From Paracidovorax avenae ATCC 19860 (lineage in GTDB: Bacteria > Pseudomonadota > Gammaproteobacteria > Burkholderiales > Burkholderiaceae_C), in contig NC_015138.1 of NCBI RefSeq assembly GCF_000176855.2, positions 1,550,001-1,614,000 on the forward strand: 64,000 bases of DNA, in the 5' to 3' direction. Positions within the stretch are counted from its first letter, which is position 1. Each line of letters starts with the position of its first letter. A program made the translations under genes and the position numbers. Below the pieces are notes generated by a model. That model searched no databases and had not been told where the DNA came from. It worked only from the letters and a program-made list of their open reading frames with translations. Shown piece after piece: positions 37,228-45,134 of this stretch.

Positions 37228-38359
37228 GGAGTGTCCTGCCGTATAGAGCTGCGAGTTCGGCGAGTTCGCCGTGGCTGCACAGCAGCGCTTCGGCCAGACG
37301 GCCGATACTGATGATGCCAGCACTGAATCCTTCGAAGCATAGACCGACGTAATGGTTGGAGAGCCCTAACTCCAACAGCCGTGCTTTGCGTTCGCGCTGC
37401 GTGGCGCTGAGGCTCTCGGGCAATTCGGGATCGATCTTCGCCTCGCGCGGCACACGCAGATTGCGAATGCGGTTGTAGGTCGATGCATCGATCAGCTTCG
37501 ACTCCTTTAATGCGATGGCGAGCGCGACGCAACTCACACGCAATTCGTTGGACCATCGCTGTGCTTCGGCATCCGTCCATCGGGACGGGTCTGGAAGCCG
37601 TGCCAAGAAAGCCGGTGGCATGAGAAAGCACGAGGCGAAGCGGTTGGCTCGCAGCTCCACCATGTCTGATCCGCTGGAGCCTTCAAAGCTGACACTAGCT
37701 CCTTGGGTGAAATCAAATATCGCGTGGGCCATTTCGTGTGCCGCGCTGAATCGCTGGCGATAGATGTCCTCGCTATGGTTGATCAATGCGCATTTGCCCG
37801 CGACCGGATGCATGATGAACAGGCCGGAAATGTTGGAGTTTCCGAGCTTGCGCCGGAACACATGGACGCCAACGCTGCGAAACTCTGCGTAGACATCACG
37901 GGGAACTTCCCGATCAGAATATCCGAGGGCCGCGCGGAGACTAGCGGCGGCAGTCTCTCCGTGCCCCTTGAAGAAATTGCCTCTCGGGGCAAACGAAAAG
38001 CTCTTTGGCGTGCGTCCGAGCTCTCGCATCAGGAAGTCTTCAGTCTCACACAGGTAAAGGAAGTCTTGGACCGCGCGGCGATCCCCCTTGGTGAAGTCAC
38101 TTCCATGCGCGCGATAGAGCGTCTCGGTTTGCTCAAAGGGCGCGACCTGCTCATTGGAAATGAAGAATTTGAAATCGCAGCGGTAGTGATCAGCCAGGAT
38201 CAGAACCTCGTCACCAGTAGGCTCGGTCTGGCCGGCTTCAATGACCGCCAAGCGAGCAGCGTCTATACCTGTCGAAGACGCGACATCAACGATGGACTCT
38301 TTGAGTTGTCCTCGGTATCTGGCAAGTTTGGAGCCTAGGATTCGAAGATCGATGGCCAT
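37217..38359 (-). CDS. XRE-type HTH protein fused to ImmA/IrrE metallopeptidase
   Basis: A 380-residue protein. The N-terminus (1-66) is an XRE-like helix-turn-helix (KLARYRGQLKESIVDVASSTGID, then RLAVIEAGQTEPTGDEVLILA). The middle carries a Zn-peptidase of the ImmA/IrrE (COG2856) type with H208-E-M-A-H212 (SAAHEMAHAIFDF), a downstream Glu in VELRANRFAS and an associated helical C-terminus. Such proteins act as antitoxins or as proteolytic switches that cleave a repressor. It lies between an abortive-infection gene (50 bp upstream) and a PIN gene that overlaps its end, so it probably regulates or neutralises the PIN protein. Confidence 0.88.
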   Translation of the reverse strand: MAIDLRILGSKLARYRGQLKESIVDVASSTGIDAARLAVIEAGQTEPTGDEVLILADHYRCDFKFFISNEQVAPFEQTETLYRAHGSDFTKGDRRAVQDFLYLCETEDFLMRELGRTPKSFSFAPRGNFFKGHGETAAASLRAALGYSDREVPRDVYAEFRSVGVHVFRRKLGNSNISGLFIMHPVAGKCALINHSEDIYRQRFSAAHEMAHAIFDFTQGASVSFEGSSGSDMVELRANRFASCFLMPPAFLARLPDPSRWTDAEAQRWSNELRVSCVALAIALKESKLIDASTYNRIRNLRVPREAKIDPELPESLSATQRERKARLLELGLSNHYVGLCFEGFSAGIISIGRLAEALLCSHGELAELAALYGRTLHGH

Positions 38360-38409
38360 AGAGCTTAATGATATTCAAGTGGCTCCGCGTCCATTCAGGC
38401 CCGGTGCCA

Positions 38410-39312
38410 TCAGCTCACGCGTTCGTTGTGCGTCTCCGCCAAAAAGACTGCCAGTGTTGAGGCAGCACCCACCGCGAGCTTGGCGTGGCGAGACTGCAGG
38501 CCCTTGGCACCAGCAGCCTTGCCGTGTCCTGTTCCGTAGTGGTTTCGCAACTCTGTGATGCCTTGGGTGATGCTTGCTAGGTTGCTAAGTAGGCGCCTTA
38601 TGGTTTCACTGGCTTTGGCCTGCTCCGGAATGTCGGCAGGCGTGAGATCCAATTCTTTGGCGGTCAGCTTTACTAGGTCAGGTATGTCCGCCTTCTTTGA
38701 AAATTCGACAGCCCGCGCGGTCAAGATTGTCTTGCAGCAGGTTTCGATCAGTTCTTTGGCAGTACCGATGGCCAAACCGGGATCGTTGCGAACGGCGGAT
38801 TCCATACGCGTGATTTGCTGACTCACATATCCAGGGTCGGTTCCTGCGAGCGTCTCGCGGGCCGCTGCCAAACCTGGCGTATGTCCAATACCGATAAAGC
38901 GGCCAACATAGACGGGACGGCCGGAGATGCGTGTACGCTCCGCCAGTTCAAATCCATCACCACGAAGAAACTGGTTGAACATCTGTCGCAGTCTCTCGAC
39001 CTCGGTAGCGTCGGGCCGGACGACAGGATGAAGCATCTCGCAGAGGAACCGGAGAAATGCGTCGTCGTCCCCATGGGCCAAGTTGAAGCGACTGTCGTGG
39101 AATACCCAATCAGCATCCCAGTCCGAGTTGTTGACGCGGTGCTTCCAGATGTCGCCTGCCGCATCCGGAAAGCGGCTATCCGTCGATGGCAGCTTTTGAA
39201 GATCGAATAGCCTCCCCAGAAACTCGGGCTCTTCAAGACGCCCCGACCAACTGGTCGTTTCCGAGCTAATGGAGTCGATGATGTCCCGGCGAGTCAGTTC
39301 AGTAATTTTCAT
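38410..39312 (-). CDS. Abortive-infection family protein with C-terminal HEPN-like domain
   Basis: A 300-residue soluble protein. The N-terminal half contains ITELTRRDIIDSISSETTSWSGRLEEPEFLGRLFDL, typical of the start of Abi proteins of this kind. The C-terminal half (about 160-295) matches the Abi_C pattern with AIGTAKELIETCCKTIL and the Rx6H motif R256NHYGTGH263, a HEPN RNase signature. It is the first gene of the minus-strand three-gene unit. Phage-triggered RNA cleavage that halts growth is the family expectation; no phage data can be inferred here. Confidence 0.85.
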   Translation of the reverse strand: MKITELTRRDIIDSISSETTSWSGRLEEPEFLGRLFDLQKLPSTDSRFPDAAGDIWKHRVNNSDWDADWVFHDSRFNLAHGDDDAFLRFLCEMLHPVVRPDATEVERLRQMFNQFLRGDGFELAERTRISGRPVYVGRFIGIGHTPGLAAARETLAGTDPGYVSQQITRMESAVRNDPGLAIGTAKELIETCCKTILTARAVEFSKKADIPDLVKLTAKELDLTPADIPEQAKASETIRRLLSNLASITQGITELRNHYGTGHGKAAGAKGLQSRHAKLAVGAASTLAVFLAETHNERVS

Positions 39313-39320
39313 GGCAATAC

Positions 39321-39330
39321 GATCATGATC
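39321..39330. promoter_or_regulatory. Palindrome near the start of the defence operon
   Basis: GATCATGATC is a perfect 10-bp palindrome 9 bp upstream of the abortive-infection gene start, in an AT-rich leader. It could be an operator for the XRE protein encoded in the operon. Short, so chance is possible. Confidence 0.3.
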
Positions 39331-39417
39331 TTTTTAAAGTGCTATGCTTCTTGTCGGTACGGGGTGCTGGGCTCCTGACCGGCACGCAGCTGGCGTCGTT
39401 AGCTCGCTTGCAGCATT

Positions 39418-39434
39418 GCAGCCGACATTCGTCA
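39418..39434 (+). repeat. 17-bp direct repeat, copy 1
   Basis: GCAGCCGACATTCGTCA, repeated with one mismatch at 40519-40535. The two copies flank panE. Confidence 0.4.
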
Positions 39435-39435
39435 T

Positions 39436-40407
39436 TCAGTCTCCCTGCGCCTCCACCACCTTCACCAACACCCACAACGCCCGATTCACCGGCGTCGCCA
39501 CCCCCACCGCCTTCCCCCGCGCCACCACATACCCATTGAGGTGATCGATCTCGCTCGGCTTGCCCCGCGCCAGATCCTGCGCGGTGGACGACATCTGCCC
39601 CGGCATCGTGGCCGCGATGCGGCTCACCGCCGCACCCACGTCGCCCGGAATCTGGATGCCGTCCGCTTCGGCCACGGCCAGGCATTCGGCCACCACGTCG
39701 GCGATCACGTCCGCCACGCCGGGTGTCTGCACCAGTCGGCCGTAGGGCTGCTGTGCGAGCGCGGAGATCGCGTTGTATGCGCAGTTGAGCACCAGCTTGG
39801 CCCAGAGCGCGCCGCGCACGTTGTCTGAAATCTCCGTGGCGATACCGGCGGCGCTGAACTGCTGCGCCACCGTGGCGCTGTGGGGCGAGGGCGCGATCAC
39901 CAGTTCGCCGCGCCCGTGGTGGCGTACGTGGCCGGGGCCGGCCATTTCTGTGGCGACATAGACCACGGCGGCAGCGACGGGATGGGCATCACCCAGCACG
40001 CCGCGCACGCGCTCGTCGTTGTCCACGCCGTTCTGCAGCGTGAGCACCAGCGCGTCGGGCGCGAGGTGCGGCTGAATCTGCCGGGCAGCGTCTTCGGTGT
40101 CGGTGGATTTCACGCAGAACATCACTACGTCCGCGCCGCGCACCGCGGCGGGATCGGTGTCGGCCACCATGGGCACCTGTTCGTCGAGCGTGGCGGTCTG
40201 CAGGCGCAGGCCGTTCGCGCGGATCGCCTCGACGTGCGCGGGCCGGCCGATCAGCGTGACCGCATGGCCGGCGCGCGCGAGCAAGGCGCCGAAGTAGCAG
40301 CCGACGGCACCGGCGCCCATCACGGCGATGCGCAGGGGTGGGGCGGCTGGATCGGGCGGCGACACAGGCAGGCCTCCGGCGGGGGCTGCCGATGGGGATG
40401 CAGTCAT
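39436..40407 (-). CDS. panE: 2-dehydropantoate 2-reductase (ketopantoate reductase family)
   Basis: A 323-residue NADPH-dependent reductase forming pantoate from ketopantoate. The Rossmann motif is VMGAGAVGCYFGALLARAG, and the family's catalytic Lys is expected in ALWAKLVLNCAYN. The C-terminal helical domain ends with IDHLNGYVVARGKAVGV and the usual PVNRALWVLVK. An extra N-terminal Pro/Ala-rich stretch of about 30 residues precedes the Rossmann fold. As with tarD, the last ~100 bp are strongly G-rich on the coding strand. It may serve pantothenate synthesis or another 2-oxo acid. Confidence 0.9.
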   Translation of the reverse strand: MTASPSAAPAGGLPVSPPDPAAPPLRIAVMGAGAVGCYFGALLARAGHAVTLIGRPAHVEAIRANGLRLQTATLDEQVPMVADTDPAAVRGADVVMFCVKSTDTEDAARQIQPHLAPDALVLTLQNGVDNDERVRGVLGDAHPVAAAVVYVATEMAGPGHVRHHGRGELVIAPSPHSATVAQQFSAAGIATEISDNVRGALWAKLVLNCAYNAISALAQQPYGRLVQTPGVADVIADVVAECLAVAEADGIQIPGDVGAAVSRIAATMPGQMSSTAQDLARGKPSEIDHLNGYVVARGKAVGVATPVNRALWVLVKVVEAQGD

Positions 40408-40518
40408 GCGGTTTTCTCTCTCTCTATCTTCTCTGTCGAGCATGGTACGCCCGGCTGGGGCTGCTGCCTCCAGGGGTTTGCACGATAGGGAGGGCGGATG
40501 TGTCGTTGCCGCCCATTC

Positions 40519-40535
40519 GCAGCCGATATTCGTCA
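40519..40535 (+). repeat. 17-bp direct repeat, copy 2
   Basis: GCAGCCGATATTCGTCA, 16 of 17 identical to 39418-39434 on the other side of panE. Confidence 0.4.
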
Positions 40536-40545
40536 GCCGATGTCC

Positions 40546-40574
40546 TTGTCAAGGCGAAAAGGGGCAGTTGTACT
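40546..40574 (+). promoter_or_regulatory. Candidate promoter of the toxin/immunity operon
   Basis: TTGTCA (40546-40551; 5 of 6 to consensus) and TGTACT (40569-40574; 4 of 6) are spaced by 17 bp, leaving a leader of about 120 nt before the ATG at 40699. Confidence 0.4.
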
Positions 40575-40582
40575 GAGCGTTC

Positions 40583-40606
40583 TTCCAGGCGGAACGATTC
40601 CTGGAA
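40583..40606. promoter_or_regulatory. Inverted repeat in the toxin gene leader
   Basis: TTCCAGG (40583-40589) and CCTGGAA (40600-40606) form a perfect 7-bp dyad with a 10-nt spacer, just downstream of the candidate promoter. Operator or RNA hairpin. Confidence 0.4.
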
Positions 40607-40698
40607 AACGTCGTTGGGTTAACGCATTGTTGCAAGCGAGCGGAGTGGGTGAACCTAGCATTCGCCCCCATCGAAAACGCGACAGCAGGGGAGGAACC

Positions 40699-41637
40699 AT
40701 GAGCGCTGAGCTCGCAGCGACATTTTTCAATATGGGCTATGCCCAGTCCGTGGCGCAGTCCATGGAGCAGAACCGGGTGGATGTGCTGGTGCTCACCCAG
40801 GGCCAGTACATGAGCACCCTGCAGGACAAGGCCCGGAACAACCCGGCGCTGGAATTCAACCTGCGCAAGATCCTCGCCAGTTCAACGTTCGGCCAGTACT
40901 GGCAGCACACCTTCAGCCCCAACGCCAGCGAGCCGTGGGTGGGGCCGGCGGCACAAGGCGCCAACGATGCGATCGCCATCACCCGCACGCTGAATGCGAT
41001 CGGCATGTCGGGCATCACCAGCTATGTGAAGACGACCGCGACCGGCACCTACATCATCATCAAGGGCTACTCGGCCCGCCGCAGCTCCGCGCTGCAGGGC
41101 ACGCGCTACCTCGCCACGAATCCGAAGATGATCCAGCTGGGCCTGGGCATGAAGAGCCTGCAGGGCATCGCCAAGGGCGGGTTCATGCTGGGCGTGGTCG
41201 TCTCCAGCGGCATCGAGTTGATGGACTTCATGTTCAACAACGAGAAGACGATGTATGACCTCGTGGGTGGGATCGGGGTGGAGGCGGTGAAAGGTGGGTT
41301 GGGAGCGTTGGTGGCCTACGGCTTTGCGACTTACATCGGCGGAATCGCGACTACCATCGCGATCGTCCCAACATTCGTCATGGCCTTGGTGGCTGTGGCG
41401 GCGGGAATTGTCCTGAATGTTGCGGATGCCAAGTACGGGATCAAGGGCAAAGTGATCGCAGCCCTCAGGATGGCTCCCGAAAATCTTGCCAATGGCATAT
41501 ATCGCATCGATACCAAGGCGCAGTCCTGGCATGACGATTTGCGGGACAGCATGGCGCAAAAGAAGGTTGAACTAGGCCGGACCATCGACGAGGCAACGAG
41601 GGACTGGCTTTGCCGTATCCATTGTTTGCGCTTTTAG
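40699..41637 (+). CDS. Predicted membrane-inserting toxin/effector
   Basis: A 312-residue protein with no signal peptide. Residues 1-95 are soluble and helical. Residues about 105-145 contain TATGTYIIIKGYSARRS and LQGTRYLATNPKM, a module I remember from effector-like proteins of type VI loci. Long hydrophobic stretches follow at about 146-176, 189-218 (a glycine zipper: GGIGVEAVKGGLGALVAYG) and 219-241, then a charged helical C-terminus with C305 and C309. Cytoplasmic start, late membrane segments and glycine zipper fit pore-forming effectors. GGGGAGGAACC precedes the ATG. Three paralogous small membrane proteins follow, the arrangement expected for cognate immunity. No secretion-system gene is in the window, so delivery is unknown. 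Confidence 0.72.
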   Translation: MSAELAATFFNMGYAQSVAQSMEQNRVDVLVLTQGQYMSTLQDKARNNPALEFNLRKILASSTFGQYWQHTFSPNASEPWVGPAAQGANDAIAITRTLNAIGMSGITSYVKTTATGTYIIIKGYSARRSSALQGTRYLATNPKMIQLGLGMKSLQGIAKGGFMLGVVVSSGIELMDFMFNNEKTMYDLVGGIGVEAVKGGLGALVAYGFATYIGGIATTIAIVPTFVMALVAVAAGIVLNVADAKYGIKGKVIAALRMAPENLANGIYRIDTKAQSWHDDLRDSMAQKKVELGRTIDEATRDWLCRIHCLRF

Positions 41638-41649
41638 GTCCAAGGCCCC

Positions 41650-42147
41650 ATGCACGACATCCAGCAAATCCGTAAATCATTGCTTTGGGGCATACCTCTC
41701 AGCGCGCTCGTCGGTGCGGGGTGTGTGTGGCTCTTCCTTGAAGCCGTGATGCAAACGATCCAGCAGATCGCCTCTGGAGCAGCGGGCGTCCGGATCGCTC
41801 CTGCAGCGCAATTGGCACCCTTCGTCGTTGTTCTGTGCATCCTCGGCATCGTTGTCGGGATCATGCGGGCAGTACCTTTCAGCGATGGGCTGATCCGGCG
41901 GACCGAGCGTGCCTTCAACATCACGGTCGCAGCCAGTGCCATCGCGTTTCTGCTGGTTCCCGTAACCTCCATCGCCCAGCGCTTCTACATGCCGAGCATC
42001 GGCTATACCCAATGCCATGTCCTGCAGGGCCAGCCCACGTTGTGGTTCACGGACTGGGTTCGCGATCCGGCGTTGTGCGTGAAGGGCAAGAGCCTGGATT
42101 GGGTCAACGGGCAGGCGAGGGCGCCCGTGCCGCATGGGGCTCCCTGA
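41650..42147 (+). CDS. Predicted immunity protein 1 (tandem paralogue)
   Basis: A 165-residue inner-membrane protein with three helices (about 10-33, 52-73, 88-110). A probably periplasmic C-terminal domain contains YMPSIGYTQC, then FTDWVRDPALC and KGKSLDWVN. Cysteines C122 and C143 are conserved in all three copies and could form a disulfide. It starts 12 bp after the toxin gene. The shared N-terminus MHDI and the common C-terminal block show that the three copies arose by tandem duplication. Confidence 0.72.
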   Translation: MHDIQQIRKSLLWGIPLSALVGAGCVWLFLEAVMQTIQQIASGAAGVRIAPAAQLAPFVVVLCILGIVVGIMRAVPFSDGLIRRTERAFNITVAASAIAFLLVPVTSIAQRFYMPSIGYTQCHVLQGQPTLWFTDWVRDPALCVKGKSLDWVNGQARAPVPHGAP

Positions 42148-42202
42148 ATCGCGTAGCGGAGCAAGGGACGGGCTGGCCTGGAACCCTGGATGTGCATCTG
42201 AA

Positions 42203-42700
42203 ATGCATGACATTCCCACGCTGCGTAAAACGATGCTGTGGAGCACGCCGCTCTTTATCGGTATCGTGGCCGCCTGCATGTGGACCACCTTGCACGGCGT
42301 CGTGCCCGTGTTCCAGGGTATCGCGGCAAGGGCTCCCGTCGTCCGGATTGCGCCCGCTGCCCAGCTGGCACCGTTCGTCGCCGGCGTCTGCATCATGGCC
42401 ATCGTGCTCGGCGCCATGCGCGTCGCGCTGTGCCGTGAAGCCGCGATTGCGAAGTTCGAGCGCGCGTTCACCATCGCCGTGCTCGCCAGCGGCTTGGTGA
42501 TGCTGCTGATCCCTGTGACCTCGTTCATCCAGCGCCTGTACATGCCGAGCCTTGGCTACACGGCGTGCTACGAACTGCAGGGCAACCCGACCCTCTGGTT
42601 CACGGACTGGGTTCGCGATCCTGCGTGGTGTGTGAAGGGCAAGAGCCTGGATTGGGTCAACGAGCAGGCGCGGTTGTCCAGGTCGCCCGCAACTCCATGA
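42203..42700 (+). CDS. Predicted immunity protein 2 (tandem paralogue)
   Basis: A 165-residue paralogue of the neighbouring genes: MHDIPTLRKTMLW at the N-terminus, three hydrophobic segments, then YMPSLGYTACYELQG and FTDWVRDPAWCVKG. The ATG at 42203 is chosen by alignment with the siblings; an earlier start at 42134 adds 23 residues with no counterpart. It differs most in the first periplasmic loop and the helices, which suggests that each copy may recognise a different effector variant. Codon use resembles the core genome. Confidence 0.72.
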   Translation: MHDIPTLRKTMLWSTPLFIGIVAACMWTTLHGVVPVFQGIAARAPVVRIAPAAQLAPFVAGVCIMAIVLGAMRVALCREAAIAKFERAFTIAVLASGLVMLLIPVTSFIQRLYMPSLGYTACYELQGNPTLWFTDWVRDPAWCVKGKSLDWVNEQARLSRSPATP

Positions 42701-42735
42701 GCCGTGGCGCCGTGCCCTCGATCCCCCGGTCATCC

Positions 42736-43221
42736 ATGCACGACATACACCACATCCGAAAGCTTGTCCGGTGGGGCATTCCGCTGTATCTCGGGCTCGT
42801 GGCAGGAGCGGCGCTGATGACCCGCCATGCCTTGGTGCCGATGGTGCAGGACATCGTGTTGAAAGCGCCCGTGGTGCGGATCACGCCGGGCATGCACCTG
42901 ATGCCGTTCCTCGTCGCTTTCGGCTCGCTGGCAATCATCGTGATGGTGATGCGGGCGATCCCTTGCCGCCCCAGCCTCATCAAGCAATTCGAGCTCGCGG
43001 CCAATCTATCGGTCGCGGTCAGCACCATCGCGCTGCTGCTGGTTCCCGTGGTCTCCATCGCCCAGCACTACTACATGCCCAGCATCGGCTACACCCCGTG
43101 CCACGCCCTGCAGGGCCAGCCCACGCGGTGGTTCACGGACTGGGTTCGCGATCCTGCGTTGTGCGTGAAGGGCAAGAGCCCGGAGTGGGTGAACGAGCAA
43201 GTCCGCCGATCGCCTCCATGA
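42736..43221 (+). CDS. Predicted immunity protein 3 (tandem paralogue)
   Basis: A 161-residue third copy: MHDIHHIRKLVRW, three hydrophobic segments, then YMPSIGYTPCHALQGQ and FTDWVRDPALCVKG, with the two C-terminal-domain cysteines retained. Spacing to copy 2 is 35 bp. No second toxin gene lies between or after the copies; a chemotaxis receptor gene on the other strand closes the locus. Confidence 0.72.
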   Translation: MHDIHHIRKLVRWGIPLYLGLVAGAALMTRHALVPMVQDIVLKAPVVRITPGMHLMPFLVAFGSLAIIVMVMRAIPCRPSLIKQFELAANLSVAVSTIALLLVPVVSIAQHYYMPSIGYTPCHALQGQPTRWFTDWVRDPALCVKGKSPEWVNEQVRRSPP

Positions 43222-43265
43222 GGCACTGAGCGGCCCCGGAAGGGACCGCCGCCGGATCCGCTCAC

Positions 43266-44912
43266 TCAGGCCGCAGCCAGCAGCAGGCCGTCCGGCCCGC
43301 CCGCAGGGCCACGCCGTGCCGGGGCTGCAGTGGCGCCCGTCCCGTCCGCACCCGCCGGCAGCCGGAACTGCGCCACGGTGCGCGCGAGCGTTTCCGCCTG
43401 GAACTTCAGGCTGTCGGCGGCCGCGGCGCTTTCTTCCACCAGCGCGGCGTTCTGCTGCGTGACCTGGTCCAGCTGCTGCACGGCGTCGCCCACCTGGCCG
43501 ATGCCGCTGGATTGCTCCGCGCTGGCGGCGCTGATTTCCGCGACCAGGGTGGACACCTCGGCCACCTGGGTCACGATGTCTTCCATCGTGCGGCCGGCCT
43601 GGGCCACGAGTTCGCTGCCGGCGTTCACGCGCGACACGCTGTTTTCGATCAGGCCCTTGATCTCCGCGGCGGCCTGCGCGCTGCGCTGCGCGAGGCTGCG
43701 CACCTCGGCCGCCACCACGGCGAAGCCGCGGCCCTGTTCGCCTGCGCGGGCGGCTTCCACGGCCGCGTTCAGCGCGAGGATGTTGGTCTGGAAGGCGATG
43801 CCGTTGATGGTGCCGATGATGTCGGCCATGCGGTCCGAGCCCTGGCGGATCGAGTCCATGGTGCGCACCACGTCCTGCACCACGGCGCCGCCCCGGGCCG
43901 CGACGGACGAGGCGCCCGACACCAGCTGGTGGGCCCGGCGGGCCGAGTCGGCGTTCTGCTGCACGGTGGAGGTCAGCTCCTCCATCGAGGCGGCGGTTTC
44001 CTCCAGGTTGCTGGCCTGTTCTTCCGTGCGCTGGCTCAGGTCGGCATTGCCGTTGGCGATCTGCACGGTGCCGGTGGCGATGGAGTCGGAGCCCGCGCGC
44101 ACGCTGCCCACGATGCGCACCAGGCTGTCGTTCATGCGCGCCAGGGCCGAGAGCAACTGGCCCACCTCGTCGCGCCGACCCGTGGGGATGTGCGAGGTCA
44201 GGTCGCCGCCGGCCACGGCCTCGGCCACCTGCACGGCGGTATGCAGCGGGCGGGTGATGGAGCGGGCGATGAGCCAGCACAGCGCCACGGCCAGCACGGC
44301 GGCCACCGCGCCGATGGCGATGACGGTGACGCGGCCGGTGCTCACCTGCGCGTCCGCCCGGTCGCTGTCCTCGGCCATCACCTTCTGCTGGTGCTCGGAC
44401 AGGCGGTTGATGGCATCCAGGTATTTCTGCTGAGTGGGGCGCAGTCTGGTGTCCAGCAGGTCCCGGGCATCCGCCGAGTGGTCTTCGCGCATCAGCTGCA
44501 GCATCCGGTCCACTTCGGCGACGTAGTTCGCGCGTGTTGCCTGGCAGGCCTGGAGCATTTCGACGCCCGAGGGGGAGCGCACCAGCTGCGACAGCTGCGA
44601 GAACAGCTTGTTGACGGCCTCGCGGCTTTCCTGGATGCGGCGGATTTCCTTCGCGCGGCTGTCCGCGCTGTCGAAGATCAGCATGTTGCGCGTGTAGCGC
44701 GACTGGGCTTCCGTCTCGTTGGTGATCTGCGTCAGCAGCTTGACCTTCGGGTAGGCGTCGCGCGTGACCTTGGTGAGGGCACGGTTCACGTCGCCCAGCG
44801 CCCCGAGCGACAGGCCGGCCAGCAGCGCCAGCACGGCGATCACGGCGAGGAAGGCCAGGCCGATGCGGTGGCTGATCCGCAGGTTGCCGAAGGAGGAGAT
44901 TTTTTCGCTCAT
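43266..44912 (-). CDS. Methyl-accepting chemotaxis protein
   Basis: A 548-residue chemoreceptor. The first helix (residues about 16-35, AFLAVIAVLALLAGLSLGAL) is followed by a four-helix-bundle periplasmic sensor (about 36-190), a second helix (about 192-212), a HAMP domain and the long coiled-coil signalling domain, including EVRSLAQRSAQAAAEIKGLIE at the conserved tip. The C-terminus is Ala/Gly-rich and lacks a CheR-tethering pentapeptide. It signals to CheA/CheW at the inner membrane; the ligand is unknown. It is transcribed alone. Confidence 0.95.
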   Translation of the reverse strand: MSEKISSFGNLRISHRIGLAFLAVIAVLALLAGLSLGALGDVNRALTKVTRDAYPKVKLLTQITNETEAQSRYTRNMLIFDSADSRAKEIRRIQESREAVNKLFSQLSQLVRSPSGVEMLQACQATRANYVAEVDRMLQLMREDHSADARDLLDTRLRPTQQKYLDAINRLSEHQQKVMAEDSDRADAQVSTGRVTVIAIGAVAAVLAVALCWLIARSITRPLHTAVQVAEAVAGGDLTSHIPTGRRDEVGQLLSALARMNDSLVRIVGSVRAGSDSIATGTVQIANGNADLSQRTEEQASNLEETAASMEELTSTVQQNADSARRAHQLVSGASSVAARGGAVVQDVVRTMDSIRQGSDRMADIIGTINGIAFQTNILALNAAVEAARAGEQGRGFAVVAAEVRSLAQRSAQAAAEIKGLIENSVSRVNAGSELVAQAGRTMEDIVTQVAEVSTLVAEISAASAEQSSGIGQVGDAVQQLDQVTQQNAALVEESAAAADSLKFQAETLARTVAQFRLPAGADGTGATAAPARRGPAGGPDGLLLAAA

Positions 44913-45134
44913 GGTGGGAGGTCACGGTGGGGCTGGCAGGAACGGGCGGGCACCTGCGGCGCCTCCCGCGTCACAGTGCCGGGAGACCGCCTTTTGACCG
45001 TCCCATGGTCGAGCACCTGGCTGGGATCTTATTTTCTTATTGAAACTTTTGAAATTATTTATTTGCAAATTCAATGGAATTGACACATTTTTGTGGCAGA
45101 TACGCACTACCGGGCAGATCCGGCACCGGGCCAT

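Noticed and set aside
36537..43221. A prophage or integrative element spanning defence and toxin loci
   Set aside because: No integrase, phage structural gene, tRNA target or convincing att repeats; panE, a core-type gene, lies in between.
40699..43221. Part of a complete type VI secretion cluster
   Set aside because: No tss genes, vgrG, PAAR or hcp in the window; only an orphan effector/immunity arrangement is supported.
44913..45134. Small gene or flagellar-type promoter in the AT-rich gap upstream of the chemoreceptor
   Set aside because: No open frame with coding character and no recognisable sigma-28 hexamers at correct spacing; apart from the nearby terminator I see nothing definite.
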